Below, piece by piece: positions 33,478-41,211 of a DNA stretch of 64,000 nucleotides. This stretch comes from VRUE01 sp963697695. GTDB lineage: Bacteria; Actinomycetota; Thermoleophilia; Solirubrobacterales; 70-9. A program made the translations under genes and the position numbers. Location of the stretch: assembly GCA_963697695.1 (NCBI GenBank), contig OY969094.1, positions 310,001-374,000 of the forward strand. The letters are read 5' to 3'. Within the stretch, counting starts at the first letter, position 1. Each line of letters starts with the position of its first letter. The notes beneath the pieces are model-generated. The model saw only the letters and a program-made list of their open reading frames with translations. It ran no database searches and had not been told where the DNA came from.

Positions 33478-35742
33478 CTAGCGCTTCCTGATCGGGGCGT
33501 AGTCGGCCATCAGCTTGCGCTCGGCGCCATCCCCGGCGAAGCGGACGATGACGATGCCACCGGCCTCGACCCCGGTGACCACACCCTCGCCGAAGCTGGC
33601 GTGGACGACGTCGTCGCCGGTGCGCAGCTCGAGCGCCGGACCCGGGTCGACCGGCGCCGCCGCGGTATCCGTTGCGGTCGTCTCCCAGCCGAGGCCGGCG
33701 GCCGCACCCGGGGCGCTCGAGTGCCGCTCGGTCAGCTCCGCCGGCAGCTCGTCGATGAAGCGCGAGGGGAGGTTGCGCTCGGCCCGGCCGAAGAGCCGCC
33801 GTTCGCGGGTCCAGGTCATGTAGAGGCGCCGGCGAGCGCGGGTGATGCCGACATAACAGAGCCGCCGCTCCTCCTCCTCTCCTCCTTCTTCCAGCGACCG
33901 CATGTGGGGAAAGGCACCGTCCTCGCAACCGACGATGAAGACCGTGTCGTACTCCAGCCCCTTCGCGTTGTGCAGGGTCATCAAGGTGATCAGCGACCCT
34001 TCCTCGTGCAGATCGTCCTGCTGTGTATAGAGCGAGATCTGTTGCAGGTACTCCTCCAGCGGGGAGGCCTCGCTCTCCCCCTCGCTCTCGCGCTCGAGGT
34101 CGAACTCGGCGGCACCGGCGACCAGGGCCTCGAGGTTCTCGGCACGACCCTCGGCCTCGACCGTGCGCTCGGCTGCCAGCGCTTCCAGGTATCCGGTCTC
34201 GTTCAGCACCGCCTCGAGCAGCCCGGCGACCGGCCCCTCCTCCTCGGCCCGTTCGCGCAACCCGGCCATCGTCTCGTAGAAGCGGGAAACGGCCTTGATC
34301 GCGGCGCCGCTCAGTCCCGGTACCTCCTCCGCCCGCTCGGCGACCTCCCAGATCGGCACCCCGGTGGTGTTGGCGTGGGCGGCGAGCCGGCCTTGGCTGG
34401 TGTTGCCGATCCCCCGCCGGGGCGAGTTGACGATGCGAGCGAAGGAGACCTGGTCGGCCGGGTTGGCCAGCAGGCTGAGGTAGGCGACGGCGTCCTTGAT
34501 CTCGGCCCGTTCGTAGAACTTGGTCCCGCCGATCACCTGATAGGGAAGGTCGAAGCGGTTGAGCGTGTCCTCGACCACCCGGCTCATCGCGTTGGTCCGG
34601 TAGAAGACGGCGACGTCCTCGCGCCGCACCCCCTCCTCCTCGCCGAGGCGCTCGATCTCCCCCGCCACCCAGCGCGCCTCCTCGTGCTCGTCGCTGAGCT
34701 CGGAGAGCTGCACCAGCTCGCCGCCGGCGATCTCGGTCCAGAGCTGCTTCGGCCGCCGTTCGCGGTTGCGCTCGACGACGGCGTTGGCAGCCGAGAGGAT
34801 CGTCTGAGTGGAGCGGTAGTTCTGCTCGAGCTTGACGATCCCGGCATCGGGGAAGTCACGCTCGAAGTCGAGGATGTTGCGGATGTCGGCGTGGCGGAAG
34901 CCGTAGATCGACTGGTCCTCGTCCCCGACAACCATCAGGTTGCCGTGCTCCTCGGTGAGCAGCTGCAGCAGCCGGTACTGGGCGTGGTTGGTGTCCTGGT
35001 ACTCGTCGACGAGGACGTGGCGGAAGGTGCGGCGCCAGCGCTCGCGCGCCTCCTCGGAGAGCTCCAGCGCGTTGACGGTGCGGACCAGGAGATCGTCGAA
35101 GTCCATCGCGTTGGCCTCCAGCATCCGCTTCTCGTAGAGGCGATAGACGGCGGCTGCGACCTCCTCGAAGACGCTCCCCTGCGCCTGCTCGAAGGCGTCG
35201 ACGTCGACCAGCTGGTTCTTGGCGCCGGAGATCTGCGAGCGGATCGCCCGAGGCGGGAACCGTTTCGGATCGACCTCGAGCTCGGCCATCGCCCGCTTCA
35301 GCATCCGCAGCGAGTCCGACTCGTCGTAGATCGTGAAGCTGCGCGAGTAGCCGAGCCGCTCGGCGTCGGCGCGCAGCATCCGCGCGCAGGCGGAGTGGAA
35401 CGTGGTCACCCACATCGCCCGGGCCGAGCGGCCGACCAGAGCCTCGACCCGCTCGCGCATCTCGGTCGCCGCCTTGTTGGTGAAGGTGATCGCGAGGATC
35501 TCCCCCGGCCGGGCTTCGCCGGTGGCGAGCAGATAAGCGATTCGATGAGTCAGAACCCGGGTCTTGCCCGAGCCGGCACCGGCAAGGACGAGCAGCGGCC
35601 CCTCGCCGTGCTCGACTGCCTCGCGCTGGGGCTCGTTGAGCCCGGCCAGCAGCCGCTCGACCCGGTCAGCGCCGGCCTCGATCGGCGCGCCTTCTATCCC
35701 GTTTTCAGCGTCGGACACGGTCTCCGGGTCGGCTTGGAGCAT
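33478..35742 (-). CDS. pcrA: UvrD/PcrA-type ATP-dependent DNA helicase
   Basis: The 754-residue SF1A helicase works 3'-5' in repair and replication restart. It has the Q motif LNEPQREAV, Walker A GAGSGKT at 55-61, DEYQDTN (motif II), GDEDQSIYGFR (III), QNYRSTQTIL (IV), TLMTLHNAKGLEYDTVF (V) and VGITRARRRLYM (VI). The C-terminal Tudor-like domain (VVHASFGEGVVTGVE) is typical of PcrA/UvrD1, which binds RNA polymerase. It heads pcrA-folD-orf209 and has a TATGCT hexamer 8 nt before its ATG. Confidence 0.95.
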   Translation of the reverse strand: MLQADPETVSDAENGIEGAPIEAGADRVERLLAGLNEPQREAVEHGEGPLLVLAGAGSGKTRVLTHRIAYLLATGEARPGEILAITFTNKAATEMRERVEALVGRSARAMWVTTFHSACARMLRADAERLGYSRSFTIYDESDSLRMLKRAMAELEVDPKRFPPRAIRSQISGAKNQLVDVDAFEQAQGSVFEEVAAAVYRLYEKRMLEANAMDFDDLLVRTVNALELSEEARERWRRTFRHVLVDEYQDTNHAQYRLLQLLTEEHGNLMVVGDEDQSIYGFRHADIRNILDFERDFPDAGIVKLEQNYRSTQTILSAANAVVERNRERRPKQLWTEIAGGELVQLSELSDEHEEARWVAGEIERLGEEEGVRREDVAVFYRTNAMSRVVEDTLNRFDLPYQVIGGTKFYERAEIKDAVAYLSLLANPADQVSFARIVNSPRRGIGNTSQGRLAAHANTTGVPIWEVAERAEEVPGLSGAAIKAVSRFYETMAGLRERAEEEGPVAGLLEAVLNETGYLEALAAERTVEAEGRAENLEALVAGAAEFDLERESEGESEASPLEEYLQQISLYTQQDDLHEEGSLITLMTLHNAKGLEYDTVFIVGCEDGAFPHMRSLEEGGEEEERRLCYVGITRARRRLYMTWTRERRLFGRAERNLPSRFIDELPAELTERHSSAPGAAAGLGWETTATDTAAAPVDPGPALELRTGDDVVHASFGEGVVTGVEAGGIVIVRFAGDGAERKLMADYAPIRKR

Positions 35743-35750
35743 CGCTTTTG

Positions 35751-35756
35751 AGCATA
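35751..35756 (-). promoter_or_regulatory. -10-like TATGCT of pcrA (leaderless)
   Basis: TATGCT ends 8 nt before the pcrA ATG in the 56 bp gap after cysE. Confidence 0.45.
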
Positions 35757-35798
35757 GAGACGGCCTCGGAAGGGCCTGTCATCGCCGGTCCCCTCGAC

Positions 35799-36527
35799 TC
35801 AGCCGCCGGCGGAGGAGCGGCCGGTGCGCTCGCGCAGCTCCGTGCCGCTGGTCTCGGACCCCTCGCCGCCGTCAAGCTGGGCGAGCCGGCTTTCGAGATC
35901 GAGAATCCGCTGCGAGAGGGCCTTGATCGCCTCGGCGATCGGGTCCGGGAGGTGGATCCAGTCGGCATCGGGACCTTCCACCCGCTTGCCGTCGACCTTG
36001 ACCGGGTGGCCCGGGTTGCCGACCACAGTCGACCCCGGCGGGACGTCCTCGACGACCACGGTGTTGGCGCCGATCTTCGCCCCGTCCCCGACCGCGATCG
36101 GGCCCAGCAGCTTTGCCCCGGAGCCGACGGTGACATTGTCGCCGAGGGTCGGGTGGCGCTTGCCGCGCTGAAAGCCGGTGCCGCCCAGCGTCACACCCTG
36201 GTACAGGGTCACACGCCTGCCGATCTCGGTGGTCTCTCCGATCACCACACCCGAGCCATGGTCGATGAAGAACTCGCCGCCGATCTTCGCCGCGGGGTGA
36301 ATCTCGACCCCGGTGATCGAACGGGTCATGTAGGCGAGGGCGCGGGGCGCGACCGGAACCCCGGCCTCGTCCATCGCGTGCGCAACCCGGTGCGCGAGCA
36401 GCGCCTGCACTCCCGCCCAGCTGGTGAGGATCTCGAAGGTCGAGACACCCTGCGCCGCGGGATCCCTATCTCGCGCCGCAGCCACATCGGCCTTGACCTC
36501 GTGGATGACCCGCTTCCAGGTGCTCAT
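35799..36527 (-). CDS. cysE: Serine O-acetyltransferase
   Basis: CysE acetylates serine to O-acetylserine, the cysteine precursor. The 242-residue protein has the N-terminal helical part, then left-handed parallel beta-helix repeats: GVEIHPAAKIGGEFFIDHGSGVVIGETTEIG, VTLYQGVTLGG, and HPTLGDNVTVGSGAKLLG. The C-terminal tail after PVKVDGKRV is long, helical and charged, unlike the short CysK-binding tail ending in Ile seen in enterobacteria. Its ATG overlaps the cysK stop by 4 nt, giving a cysK-cysE operon. Confidence 0.94.
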   Translation of the reverse strand: MSTWKRVIHEVKADVAAARDRDPAAQGVSTFEILTSWAGVQALLAHRVAHAMDEAGVPVAPRALAYMTRSITGVEIHPAAKIGGEFFIDHGSGVVIGETTEIGRRVTLYQGVTLGGTGFQRGKRHPTLGDNVTVGSGAKLLGPIAVGDGAKIGANTVVVEDVPPGSTVVGNPGHPVKVDGKRVEGPDADWIHLPDPIAEAIKALSQRILDLESRLAQLDGGEGSETSGTELRERTGRSSAGG

Positions 36528-37447
36528 GGTGAGAAGAAGGGTAGGGACACGTAGCGCTCGCCCGAGTCGCAGACGATCGTCACCACGCGTTTGCCCTCCA
36601 GCTCCGGGCGCGCTGCGATCTCCAGCGCTGCCCGAATGTTCGCCCCGGCGGAGATGCCGGCGAGGATGCCCTCGCGCTGGGCGGCGAGGCGAGCGGTCTC
36701 CAGCGCGTCCTCGTCGGAGACCGAGACGATCTCGTCGATCACCGAGCGGTCAAGCACCTCGGGGACGAAGCCGGCGCCGATCCCCTGGATCTTGTGCGGC
36801 CCGGGGGCGCCGCCCGAGAGGACGGGAGAGGTCACGGGCTCGACCGCGACGATGAGAGCGTCGGGGCTGCGCTCGCGCAGCATCCGTCCCACGCCGGTGA
36901 TCGTGCCGCCGGTGCCGACCCCGGCGACGAAGGCGCCGACCTCGCCGTCCGTGTCCCGCCAGATCTCCTCGGCCGTGGTCTGGCGATGGATCTCCGGATT
37001 GGCGGGGTTGGAGAACTGCTGCGGCATGAACCCCTTGCGCTGCTCGCAGATCTCCTGCGCCAGCTCGACCGCCTCGGTCATCCCGCCCAGCGAAGGCGTC
37101 TCGCGCACTTCCGCCCCGTAGGCGCGCAGCAGCTTGGAGCGCTCGCGGCTCATCCCTTCCGGCAGGGTGAGGATCAGCTCGTACCCGCGCGCCGCGCAGA
37201 CCATCGCCAGCGCGATCCCGGTGTTGCCGCTGGTCGGCTCGACGATCACCGAGCGGCCGGGCTCGACCAACCCGTCCCGCTCCGCCGCGTCGATCATCGC
37301 CACCCCGATCCGGTCCTTGACCGAGCCACCGGGATTGAAGTACTCGAGCTTGGCGCAGACCTCCGCTCCCAGCCCCTCGCCGAGCCGCCCGAGAGCAACC
37401 AGCGGCGTGTCGCCAACGACCTCGGCGGCGGTCTTCCCGATTCGCAT
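36524..37447 (-). CDS. cysK: Cysteine synthase (O-acetylserine sulfhydrylase)
   Basis: CysK makes cysteine from O-acetylserine and sulfide. From MRIGKTAAEV (37447) it has 307 residues. The PLP lysine is Lys44 in NPGGSVKDR, the substrate loop is EPTSGNTG near 76-83, and GVGTGGTITGVGR binds the PLP phosphate. The motif GIGAGFVPEVLD also fits CysK1. It heads cysK-cysE. A CTCTC/GAGAG inverted repeat about 10-30 bp upstream of the start could be an operator for the Rrf2 regulator 1.4 kb away. Confidence 0.95.
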   Translation of the reverse strand: MRIGKTAAEVVGDTPLVALGRLGEGLGAEVCAKLEYFNPGGSVKDRIGVAMIDAAERDGLVEPGRSVIVEPTSGNTGIALAMVCAARGYELILTLPEGMSRERSKLLRAYGAEVRETPSLGGMTEAVELAQEICEQRKGFMPQQFSNPANPEIHRQTTAEEIWRDTDGEVGAFVAGVGTGGTITGVGRMLRERSPDALIVAVEPVTSPVLSGGAPGPHKIQGIGAGFVPEVLDRSVIDEIVSVSDEDALETARLAAQREGILAGISAGANIRAALEIAARPELEGKRVVTIVCDSGERYVSLPFFSP

Positions 37448-37486
37448 CGAGGCGCAGTCTCTCAAGTTCGCGAGAGGAGAATCGTC

Positions 37487-37720
37487 CTACGCGGGCGTCA
37501 GCGGGCGATCCGTCAGCGTCGCCGTCGCAACACGCAGGGGACCGCTTTGCCCACCCTCGTCGGCAAGACAGAGCCTGACTCCCTCTTGCAGCGACTCGAA
37601 CAGCTCATCCAGAGTGTCGCCGGAGGCAAAGCAACCAGGTAGCTCGGGAACGTCAGCCCAGTAACTACCGTCCTCGATATGGATTCGTGCGGTTAGCTCC
37701 ATAGGTGAACGTTCCTTCAT
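37487..37720 (-). CDS. hicB: HicB-family antitoxin
   Basis: The 77-residue protein has the HicB partial RNase H-like fold: YWADVPELPGCFASGDTLDELFESLQEGVRLCL. It should neutralise HicA. The C-terminus is short, and no separate ribbon-helix-helix or HTH domain is visible, so DNA-binding autoregulation is uncertain. The ATG at 37720 overlaps the hicA stop by 4 nt (ATGA), which favours it over the internal ATG at 37702. Confidence 0.88.
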   Translation of the reverse strand: MKERSPMELTARIHIEDGSYWADVPELPGCFASGDTLDELFESLQEGVRLCLADEGGQSGPLRVATATLTDRPLTPA

Positions 37721-37920
37721 CTTAGCCCCGCCTGTTTGAGAATCGCCTGAGTCAGACCTGCCGGATAGTCGCGCCCCTTGTGTTGTGGAAGGGTGATCGG
37801 GCGACACCCTGGCTTGATCATCTTGACTTGGTGCTTGCCCCCTCGCGATTGCACCCAGCCGTTCTCCCGCAGCAGCTTGATTGCCTTCTTTTGGCTGAAC
37901 GTTCCCTTTATCGACCTCAC
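37717..37920 (-). CDS. hicA: HicA-family mRNA interferase toxin
   Basis: The 67-residue dsRBD-like toxin has the HicA pattern KKAIKLLRENGW, the catalytic His30 in SRGGKHQVK, and ITLPQHKGRDYPAGLTQAILKQAGL. It cleaves mRNA when free of HicB. There is no ATG in frame; GTG at 37920 (or 37929) is the likely start. The hicAB region is less GC-biased than its surroundings, consistent with acquisition. Confidence 0.87.
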   Translation of the reverse strand: MRSIKGTFSQKKAIKLLRENGWVQSRGGKHQVKMIKPGCRPITLPQHKGRDYPAGLTQAILKQAGLR

Positions 37921-38026
37921 AACCCACACCCAAGGGGCGTAACCACCGACTTCTTCCCCCTGTGAGCAATGCGCACCGAAAAAGTCGCTGCGCCAGGCCG
38001 GCCCCTTTGTGGTATCCAGCACGCGG

Positions 38027-38818
38027 ATGGAGATTCGACGCTTGGCCTGGGCGGGGCTTGAAGTCAACGACGCCGGACAAACCGCCGTGGTCGACTTCGT
38101 CGAGGACTTCTCATGGATGCACAGCGATCCTCCCGCTGGGGAGATACCGCCCTCCCCCGCTCCCGGAACCGCAGTTGCGGGACTACTCACCCACCTGCAC
38201 AGCGATCACGCGGACGTCGACGCCCTTGGCCGCGTACTCGCCCCTACGGCTGTCGTCTTGAGGCCGGAAGGGAGCTACGGCAGCAAAGCCGAGGTTGCTT
38301 TGATCGATAGATCCGAATCAGAGCTCGAGGAGAGCGGGCTCACCACCCGCGTCGTCGAGCCATGGGAGACAGTCGAGATCGGCCCGTTCAGCTTTACGGC
38401 TCTTCCCGCCGCCGACGGGTTTGGCGACCCACAGGTTTCGTGGTGCATCGCCGCCGACGGGTGTCGGATCCTCCACGCCGGCGACACGCTCTTTCACGGA
38501 TGGTGGTGGCTGTCGGCACTCCGCCAAGGCCCGTTCGACCTGGCCTTCCTGCCCGTCGGTGGCGCTGTGGTCGATCTTCCTTCGCGCCAACCACCCAGCC
38601 CTCTACCGGCCGGGATGGATCCAAGGCAGGCCGCAGTAGCAGCGAAGCTACTCGGCGCCCGCACGGTCGTCCCAATCCACTATGGGCCCCTTCACGAAGC
38701 CCCCAACTACGCTCAATCCGACGACCCTCCCGGCAGCCTCTGCGCAGCCGCTGCCGAGCTGGGCATCGAGGCCCGAGTGCTCGAGCCCGGGGGGCGACTT
38801 TCAGTCCAGCCCCTATAA
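38027..38818 (+). CDS. MBL-fold metallohydrolase (UlaG-like)
   Basis: The 263-residue protein has the metallo-beta-lactamase motif THLHSDHAD at 55-63 (His56, His58, Asp60, His61), plus HAGDTLFHGWW and a C-terminal IHYGPL. It resembles the lactonase/UlaG-like branch that acts on phosphorylated or phosphate-ester substrates, but the substrate is unknown. The ATG at 38027 begins MEIRRLAWAGLEV, the usual start of this family; a GTG at 38009 is also in frame. It is divergent from hicAB and convergent with the Rrf2 gene. Confidence 0.82.
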   Translation: MEIRRLAWAGLEVNDAGQTAVVDFVEDFSWMHSDPPAGEIPPSPAPGTAVAGLLTHLHSDHADVDALGRVLAPTAVVLRPEGSYGSKAEVALIDRSESELEESGLTTRVVEPWETVEIGPFSFTALPAADGFGDPQVSWCIAADGCRILHAGDTLFHGWWWLSALRQGPFDLAFLPVGGAVVDLPSRQPPSPLPAGMDPRQAAVAAKLLGARTVVPIHYGPLHEAPNYAQSDDPPGSLCAAAAELGIEARVLEPGGRLSVQPL

Positions 38819-38832
38819 CGCTGCAACCCGAT

Positions 38833-39231
38833 CTAGATGAAGTACATCCCCGAGCCGGCCGCCTCCTCTTCGCGGCGGGCGACTTCGGCGATCGTCGTCT
38901 GGCCGAAGACCTTGCGTAGGGCGGTGACGCCCTCGGCCCAAATGCCGCCGGCCTCGTCGGCCTCTTCGCCGACCTTTCCGTCCAGGGCCTGGACGACTTC
39001 GAGCACGGCGATCTCCTCGGCGGGACGCGAGAGCGTATAGCCGCCCCTCATCCCGCGGTGGCTGGTCAGGAGCCCGGAGCGGCGTAGGGTCGAGAAGAGC
39101 TGCTCGAGGAACTGCTCGGGAATGTCGCGCCGCTCGGCCAGCTCCTTGATCGGCACCGGCCGGTCGCCCGAGCGGGCCAGCTCCGCCATCGCGACTACCG
39201 CGTAGCGGGACTTCGAGGTGATCGAGATCAC
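38833..39231 (-). CDS. Rrf2-family transcriptional regulator (CymR-like)
   Basis: The 132-residue protein has the Rrf2 winged helix (SKSRYAVVAMAELARSGDRPVPIKELAERRDIPEQFLEQL) and the wing RGMRGGYTLSRPAEEI. It contains no cysteine, so it cannot bind an Fe-S cluster like IscR or NsrR. CymR-type regulators, which sense O-acetylserine/CysK, also lack the cluster, and cysK-cysE lies 1.4 kb away. A control role in sulfur metabolism is therefore likely but inferred. The start is GTG at 39231 with GAAAGG upstream. Confidence 0.85.
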   Translation of the reverse strand: MISITSKSRYAVVAMAELARSGDRPVPIKELAERRDIPEQFLEQLFSTLRRSGLLTSHRGMRGGYTLSRPAEEIAVLEVVQALDGKVGEEADEAGGIWAEGVTALRKVFGQTTIAEVARREEEAAGSGMYFI

Positions 39232-39964
39232 AAGAACCTTTCTACCGCACCGTTCGGACCAGGCTGGGTTAGGATCGAGTCGTTGGGGCTCTGGAGCTGG
39301 CGCCTGGGCCTGTCGCCGAACCCAAAGAAGATCGGAAGCCGTTCTGAACGAGCGTCCACACTGCCTAGTTATCGACGGGCACCCGCTGGTCCGGCTCGGC
39401 GTGCGCAGGGCCTTGGACGACGGCTTCGTGGTCCAGGAGGCAGAGACCCGCACAGAGGCCGTCGAGCTGGTGCGCGACATCGGCAGCTTCGACGTCGCAA
39501 TCGTCGACATGCGCCGCTGGTCGGATGGAGCCGTCACATCGTTAGACGGCCACGAGACGATCCGGGCGCTGCTCAAATGCGAGCCCGGCCTCGGCATCGT
39601 CGCCCACGGCGAGCGGGCAGAGCGCCATTTGGCGAAAGCGGCGCTGCAGGCCGGCGCCAGCGCCTACGTCTCGCGTACTGCCAGCACCGAGTACCTGAGA
39701 CAGGCCGTCCACGCCGCCCTGGGGCAGGAAAGCTTCGTAGACCCGGCTGTGCCGCGGAAGGGCAGCCGCGGCAAGCTGACCCGCCGCCAGCGCGAAATCC
39801 TCCAACTCCTCGCCAATGGCGAATCGACCACGGTCGCCGCCCGCGAGCTCGACCTCAGCGAAGAAACGGTGAAGACGCACACCAAGAACGTCCTCGCGCG
39901 CCTCGGTGCGAGGAATCGCACTCACGCGGTCGCGATCGCCCTACGCGAGTCTCTGATCGAATAG
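39218..39964 (+). CDS. LuxR-family response regulator
   Basis: The protein has a receiver-like domain (CLVIDGHPLVRLGVRRAL, phosphoacceptor region AIVDMRRW) and a C-terminal LuxR helix-turn-helix (LTRRQREILQLLANGESTTVAARELDLSEETVKTHTKNVL). The receiver is somewhat divergent, so phosphorylation is uncertain. The only canonical in-frame start is the GTG at 39218, which lies antisense over the start of the Rrf2 gene; its first ~40 residues do not look like protein of this family. A TAGGAT hexamer at 39270 and a receiver domain starting near 39341 suggest a later, non-canonical start. No histidine kinase is adjacent. Confidence 0.8.
   Translation: MIEITRTFLPHRSDQAGLGSSRWGSGAGAWACRRTQRRSEAVLNERPHCLVIDGHPLVRLGVRRALDDGFVVQEAETRTEAVELVRDIGSFDVAIVDMRRWSDGAVTSLDGHETIRALLKCEPGLGIVAHGERAERHLAKAALQAGASAYVSRTASTEYLRQAVHAALGQESFVDPAVPRKGSRGKLTRRQREILQLLANGESTTVAARELDLSEETVKTHTKNVLARLGARNRTHAVAIALRESLIE
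39270..39275 (+). promoter_or_regulatory. -10-like TAGGAT upstream of LuxR regulator
   Basis: TAGGAT lies about 70 nt before the receiver domain. If used, transcripts could not contain the GTG at 39218, which argues for a downstream start. Confidence 0.35.
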
Positions 39965-39986
39965 AGCGAAGCGCTTAGCGCCGCGT

Positions 39987-41063
39987 CTAGATCCAGCCGC
40001 GGTCGCGCGCGGTTAGAACCGCCTGCGCCCGGTCCACGGCGCCGATCTTGCCGTAGACGTTGTGCAGATGGGTGCGGATGGTCGACACCGAGAGCTGCAT
40101 TTCGCCCGCGATCTGCTTGTAGACCATCCCCTCGGAGAGATGCCTGAGCACGTCCAGCTCGCGAGCGGAGAGCGGGCAGGGCTCGGTTATGCGCGGGGAT
40201 CCGGTGCGCGGGTAGGGAAGCGTGTAGAGAAGATCGCGCAGGGCCTCTGGGCTGAGACCGCACTTCTTGGCGGCGGAGCGCAGGCGCTCCGGCGTAACTG
40301 CCTCGCCCTGGCTGTAGTGAGCGACCATGTCCGCTGCTGCGACGATCGCCGCAAGGCCCTCGGCATCCTCGGCGTGATGGCGCTCGATCGCCACCGCGAT
40401 CCGCGCGGGAAGATTCCAGCGCCGTGCCAGTACGCCACCGACAAGAGCGTGGTCGATCCCGAGGCGGTCGCGTTCCTCGCGAATTCGCTGCTCGGGGGTG
40501 TGAAGGCTCGCGTCCGAATAGCTTTTCTGCCCGGGATGCAGGCTGGAGATGACCAGCCGGCCGACGTCGTGCAGCAGTGCCGCAACTGCCAGTTCGTCGC
40601 GGTCCTCCCAGCCGACGGTGCGGCCGATCTGCTCGGCGGCCTGCTGGGTAGCGAGCGCGTGGACGCGGAAGCGCTCCGGCCGCAGCTCGCGACCGCCGTT
40701 GGTCTCGAAGAAGTCGAAAACGGGCGCCGTACCGGCGATCGCAAGGACGCCGGAGGGCTTGAGCACCTCGATTGCGGCCGGGATGCCACCGACCGTGGCG
40801 CTATCGCGGTTGGCGACACGCAGCACCGCGATCGCCAGGCCGACATCGGACTCGACCGCCTCGACCAGCTCACCGGTGCGGGCGGTGTCGGCGGTCGCAG
40901 CGCTCATCACCCGTGCCCGCGACTCGAGCAGGACGGGAAAGCGCTCGACCGCCTCGAAGGCAGCGGCCAGGCGTGCGCCGGGCGCGGGCTTGCCGCTGGT
41001 GTCTTTGCGACGGATTGCGTCCGGCTTCACCTTGCCGTTGGTATGGGTCTTTGTCGGCTCCAT
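39987..41063 (-). CDS. HDOD-domain protein with LuxR DNA-binding domain
   Basis: The 358-residue protein combines an HDOD domain (about 30-260; ALLHDVGRLVISSLHPG, RHHAEDAEGLAAIVAAADMVAHY) with a C-terminal LuxR/FixJ-type helix-turn-helix (about 295-358; LSARELDVLRHLSEGMVYKQIAGEMQLSVSTIRTHLHNVYGKIG). HDOD domains act as signalling scaffolds, so this looks like a one-component regulator with a non-phosphorylated sensor. The start at 41063 (MEPTKTHTN) is preferred over an upstream one at 41108, but both are possible. It is convergent with the LuxR response regulator, 22 bp away. Confidence 0.85.
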   Translation of the reverse strand: MEPTKTHTNGKVKPDAIRRKDTSGKPAPGARLAAAFEAVERFPVLLESRARVMSAATADTARTGELVEAVESDVGLAIAVLRVANRDSATVGGIPAAIEVLKPSGVLAIAGTAPVFDFFETNGGRELRPERFRVHALATQQAAEQIGRTVGWEDRDELAVAALLHDVGRLVISSLHPGQKSYSDASLHTPEQRIREERDRLGIDHALVGGVLARRWNLPARIAVAIERHHAEDAEGLAAIVAAADMVAHYSQGEAVTPERLRSAAKKCGLSPEALRDLLYTLPYPRTGSPRITEPCPLSARELDVLRHLSEGMVYKQIAGEMQLSVSTIRTHLHNVYGKIGAVDRAQAVLTARDRGWI

Positions 41064-41122
41064 GGCGGAAAAACGCTCCGCAAGCCTCATCGGCAGCCGA
41101 GGACGCACGGTTTAGCCCTTTC

Positions 41123-41140
41123 ATCCCCAAAATTAGGGAT
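41123..41140. promoter_or_regulatory. Inverted repeat upstream of HDOD-LuxR gene
   Basis: ATCCC-N8-GGGAT in an AT-rich patch about 60 bp before the start at 41063. It is a candidate operator, possibly for autoregulation by the LuxR-type domain. Confidence 0.3.
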
Positions 41141-41211
41141 CAATCGAGATTGGGCTATCCGCTCGGGAGGGCTAGAGGGACGGCAATTGTCCAGTCGGGA
41201 GCGGCTTTTGG

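Noticed and set aside
32602..35751. A 1049-codon open frame opposite folD and pcrA
   Set aside because: It spans two unrelated genes on the other strand and has the composition of an antisense frame; both minus-strand genes carry complete family motifs.
39965..39986. Terminator between the LuxR and HDOD-LuxR genes
   Set aside because: The AGCGCTT palindrome there has no loop or U-run and only 22 bp are available; evidence is too weak.
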